This document shows, piece after piece, positions 22,743-24,119 of a DNA stretch of 24,119 nt (positions are counted from its first letter, which is position 1; each line of letters begins with the position of its first letter). The position numbers were made by a program, and so were the translations under genes. The notes beneath the pieces are model-generated. The model was not told the DNA's origin, made no database searches, and saw nothing but the letters and a program-made list of their open reading frames with translations. Origin of the DNA: a virus; the IMG/VR virus record IMGVR_UViG_3300015204_000010, positions 1 to 24,119 of that record. One strand, given 5' to 3'.

Positions 22743-22751
22743 GAATGCAAC
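22724..22751 (-). promoter_or_regulatory. Candidate leftward promoter of the terminase/late operon
   Basis: On the minus strand TAAAAT (22729-22724) is preceded by TTGCAT (22750-22745), a 15-bp spacer, or by GTTGCA (22751-22746), 16 bp. Both are below consensus. The predicted start would be about 20 bases upstream of the small terminase ATG. The non-optimal boxes suggest a need for an activator or a phage-specific factor. Confidence 0.45.
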
Positions 22752-22933
22752 TAACTAATAAACGAGTAGTAGCGATCTCATTGCTATTGTGTTTCATTTA
22801 TGCAGATAGTCCGACGCCCATTTTTCAAGTGCCTGCGCGCCCGGCTCACTTATTTTCACCCCGATCAGCCCCTGCGGGCGCGTAAGAGATTCAGGTGCTT
22901 ACAGATTGGTAGCCATTCCGTTCAAATTAGGGG

Positions 22934-22962
22934 TTGACACAATCTGCAGGCCCGTCTATAAT
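22934..22962 (+). promoter_or_regulatory. Consensus sigma70-type rightward promoter
   Basis: TTGACA (22934-22939) and TATAAT (22957-22962) are both perfect and are separated by exactly 17 bp. Transcription should begin near 22969 and run into the helix-turn-helix gene. Such a perfect promoter in a phage usually needs a tight repressor. Confidence 0.88.
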
Positions 22963-23006
22963 AGTCTTATAAATACGGACGATTTCCTGTCTGTATTTAT
23001 AAGACT
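22963..23006 (+). promoter_or_regulatory. Inverted repeat with 18-bp arms at the start of the rightward transcript
   Basis: AGTCTTATAAATAC (22963-22976) and GTATTTATAAGACT (22993-23006) are perfect 14-bp arms. After one G/T mismatch, GAC and GTC extend them to 18 bp about an 8-base loop. The left arm begins directly after TATAAT and covers the transcription start. It can act as an operator, or, from about 22969, as a 5'-terminal mRNA stem of about 12 bp. No T run follows, so a terminator is unlikely. Confidence 0.75.
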
Positions 23007-23044
23007 GACCAGTTCGCTAAGATATGATAAGGCACACAGCGACC

Positions 23045-23224
23045 ATGTTAACCGCCAAGTCCAATTCCCCACGCAATTTGATTGTGACTCTGATCGAAGA
23101 GTATCAATCGACCATTAAGGTAGCGCGCGCGCTGAACGTTGCGCCGAACACTGTCCGCTGGCACTTGAAAGCCGCGAAGTACGCGTTCAATAAAGACGCG
23201 CGCAAGTGGGAACTGCAGGCGTGA
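23045..23224 (+). CDS. Small helix-turn-helix protein, first gene of the rightward operon
   Basis: This 59-aa protein is read from the ATG at 23045, with AAGG 12 bases upstream. An in-frame ATG at 23024 would give 66 aa but has no ribosome binding site. Residues about 11-43 (NLIVTLIEEYQSTIKVARAL, then NVAPNTVRWHLKAAKY) are a clear helix-turn-helix: helix, AxxL turn with NVAPNTV, and recognition helix VRWHLKAA. The end is KWELQA. It has no other domain. It is directly downstream of the strong promoter and large inverted repeat and could be an autoregulator or a regulator of the late promoter. It is shorter than usual Cro/CI repressors and its target is unknown. Confidence 0.7.
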   Translation: MLTAKSNSPRNLIVTLIEEYQSTIKVARALNVAPNTVRWHLKAAKYAFNKDARKWELQA

Positions 23225-23370
23225 TATATCAGCCGCACCCTGAGCGCGCGCTCGCCACCTTCTACTGCGATACACCGCGCAGCCACCGACAGGCGCAAGG
23301 CGTAGCAGCGATCCGCAGCCTGCCGCCTCACCCAGTAATGCGCACGCCATACTTCGCTCGCCTCGATTAA
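23221..23370 (+). CDS. Possible 49-aa coupled ORF
   Basis: A GTG at 23221 overlaps the stop of the helix-turn-helix gene by four bases (GTGA), the coupling used by several late genes here. The frame ends in TAA at 23368-23370, 19 bases before the next gene. It begins with YQPHPERALATFYCD and contains RSHRQAQGVAAIRSLPPHP. It is basic, with several Pro and His residues and one Cys. No family is recognised. The coupling and the complete filling of the gap are the only support. Confidence 0.45.
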   Translation: MIYQPHPERALATFYCDTPRSHRQAQGVAAIRSLPPHPVMRTPYFARLD

Positions 23371-23389
23371 CGACGAAAAGGACAACACG

Positions 23390-24109
23390 ATGACAACCAT
23401 TCCAGCGACTTCTACGATCCCGAACTTCAGCAACGCCTCGCTGCTGCGCATCCTGAATGGTCTCGAGGCGTGCCCGAACAGCATCGCGTTTGTCGATAAG
23501 CAAACAGCGCGGGAGGCGCTGGCAAACTGTGCGAGCCTCGGTTGGATCGATTGGCTGATCAAGGCCGCCGACGGCAAGTTTGGACTTCCCGCTGCCACAT
23601 GGCAGGCTGGGCGCAAGGCGGCAGAAGCAAAGTGGCAGGACTCGCTTGACGCGGCAGACGCCAAGCGGCAGGCCGCGCTCGACACAGTAGACGTCACTTG
23701 GCGGGCCGCGCTCGACGTGGTAGAGGCCAAGTGGCGTCCTTTGAGCGACGCGGTAGAGGCCAAGTGGCGACTTGAACTCGACGCGGTAGAGGCCAAGTGG
23801 CAACCTGAAATCAGCGCGATCGACGCCAAGAGGCGGGTCGAACTCAGCGCGGTAGACGCCAAGTGGCGGACTTTGAGCGAAATAGCAGAACGCGCGCGGC
23901 GGACTGAGTTTAGCTCGGTCGATGCCAAGTGGCGACCTGAACTCGACGCGGTAGAGGACACATGGCGGACTGAGTTCTGGGCGGCCGACGACAAGGGGCG
24001 GACTGAGCGAAACGCGGTAGACGCCAAGTGGCAGACTGAGCGAAACGCGGTAGACGCCAAGCGCTTAGCAGATATTAAAGCATTGTTCGTATTCGCCGAT
24101 TGCAACTAA
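23390..24109 (+). CDS. Hendecad-repeat protein with conserved N-terminal domain-like region
   Basis: This 239-aa protein starts at an ATG with AAGGA eight bases upstream. Residues 1-70 are a non-repetitive part, with SLLRILNGLEACPNSIAFVD and REALANCASLGWIDWLIKAA. Residues about 71-228 are a run of 11-residue units, consensus E-L-D-A-V-E-A-K-W-R-x. The Trp register falls at 71, 82, 104, 115, 126, 137, 159, 181, 192 and 214, replaced by Arg or Gly at 93, 148, 170, 203 and 225. Core residues are spaced 3-4-4, as in hendecad coiled coils. Pro at 117, 139 and 183 would kink a continuous helix. The first part weakly recalls phage and bacterial Imm5-like 'putative immunity' proteins (AxxxC, WxxWL, then Ala-rich repeats and an ADI end). 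That is recalled by eye, and function is unknown. Confidence 0.8.
   Translation: MTTIPATSTIPNFSNASLLRILNGLEACPNSIAFVDKQTAREALANCASLGWIDWLIKAADGKFGLPAATWQAGRKAAEAKWQDSLDAADAKRQAALDTVDVTWRAALDVVEAKWRPLSDAVEAKWRLELDAVEAKWQPEISAIDAKRRVELSAVDAKWRTLSEIAERARRTEFSSVDAKWRPELDAVEDTWRTEFWAADDKGRTERNAVDAKWQTERNAVDAKRLADIKALFVFADCN
23603..24073 (+). repeat. Tandem 33-bp degenerate coding repeats
   Basis: About fourteen units of 33 bp, each coding one 11-residue repeat, lie inside the last gene. The best conserved core is GACGCGGTAGAGGCCAAGTG (for example near 23748 and 23781), with variants in the other units. Units are in frame and diverged, so copy number can change without a frameshift. The lack of stop codons on the opposite strand is a by-product of the repeat. 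Confidence 0.85.
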
Positions 24110-24119
24110 CCAACGCCTG

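Larger units (their letters stand above)
22698..23023. promoter_or_regulatory. Divergent control region between late and rightward operons
   Basis: This 326-bp stretch has no convincing gene. It contains a leftward promoter candidate with a dyad (22714-22751), a spaced GC-rich inverted repeat (22836-22843 with 22875-22882), a consensus rightward promoter (22934-22962) and a large inverted repeat just downstream of it (22963-23006). A plus-strand ORF at 22697-22885 has no ribosome binding site and is probably fortuitous. The layout resembles a phage early/late switch. Confidence 0.7.

Noticed and set aside
22836-22882. Spaced inverted repeat CGCGCCCG / CGGGCGCG
   Set aside because: The arms are perfect, but a 31-base loop and the absence of a T run make it a poor terminator. 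In GC-rich DNA such a match is not compelling.
22697-22885. 62-codon plus-strand ORF in the divergent control region
   Set aside because: It begins opposite the terminase small-subunit start, has no ribosome binding site, overlaps the leftward promoter and shows no recognisable features.
23603-24073. CRISPR array or other non-coding repeat array
   Set aside because: Units are contiguous, diverged and in frame, with no unique spacers between identical repeats. They are coding repeats.
23048-24105. Two long minus-strand open frames (251 and 333 codons) opposite the hendecad gene
   Set aside because: The repeat unit is 33 bp, a multiple of three, so a stop-free unit stays stop-free in each antisense frame. 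Their repetitive products are by-products, and the plus frame has the ribosome binding site and the structural periodicity.

Overview
The window is the late (structural and lysis) half of a tailed double-stranded DNA phage or prophage of siphovirus type, plus the beginning of a divergent module that is probably early or regulatory. From position 22697 down to 29, nearly everything is one tightly packed minus-strand block. Neighbouring genes are joined by ATGA, GTGA, TGATG or TAATG overlaps or by gaps of a few bases. No integrase, replication gene, tRNA, CRISPR array or insertion sequence is visible, so the window alone does not show whether this is a virion genome or a prophage.

Layout of the minus strand in transcription order. 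Packaging and head: small terminase (22697-22221), large terminase (22224-20782, TTG start), a 56-residue aromatic-rich protein (20785-20615), portal (20615-18927), a cement-like protein (18914-18492), a MuF-type minor head protein (18488-17469), an unknown protein (17497-17126) and a scaffold (17120-16539). A 292-bp non-coding gap with two strong dyads follows. Then come a second cement or head-stabilising protein, the major capsid protein and two small beta-rich structural proteins. Connector and tail: head-tail connector, head closure, HK97 gp10-like protein, tail terminator, major tail protein, and a tail-assembly chaperone with a -1 frameshift site that extends it to the start of the tape measure gene. 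These are followed by the tape measure protein (926 aa), a tail-tip protein and a fibre-like protein. Envelope and lysis: a membrane coiled-coil protein, a secreted protein, a holin-like membrane protein, a metallophosphoesterase, an endolysin with SH3, TIM-barrel-like and C39-like parts, and two small paralogous proteins.

The right end (22698-24119) is a divergent control region. A consensus sigma70-type promoter (TTGACA, 17 bp, TATAAT) fires rightward and is followed at once by an inverted repeat with 18-bp arms. A weaker leftward promoter for the terminase operon has an 8-bp dyad bracketing its -10 box. The rightward transcript carries a small helix-turn-helix protein, a coupled 49-aa ORF and a 239-aa protein whose C-terminal two thirds is a run of 11-residue repeats with a Trp register. 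This last module is the least explained part of the window and the best candidate for something undescribed.

Host: the base composition is moderately GC-rich and the palindrome CGATCG is strongly over-represented. I counted about 65 copies by eye, against roughly 7 expected by chance. That recalls cyanobacterial HIP1-type enrichment but does not prove such a host. The C39-like endolysin and the style of the tail proteins would also suit a Chloroflexota or other environmental host. The host assignment is inference only.
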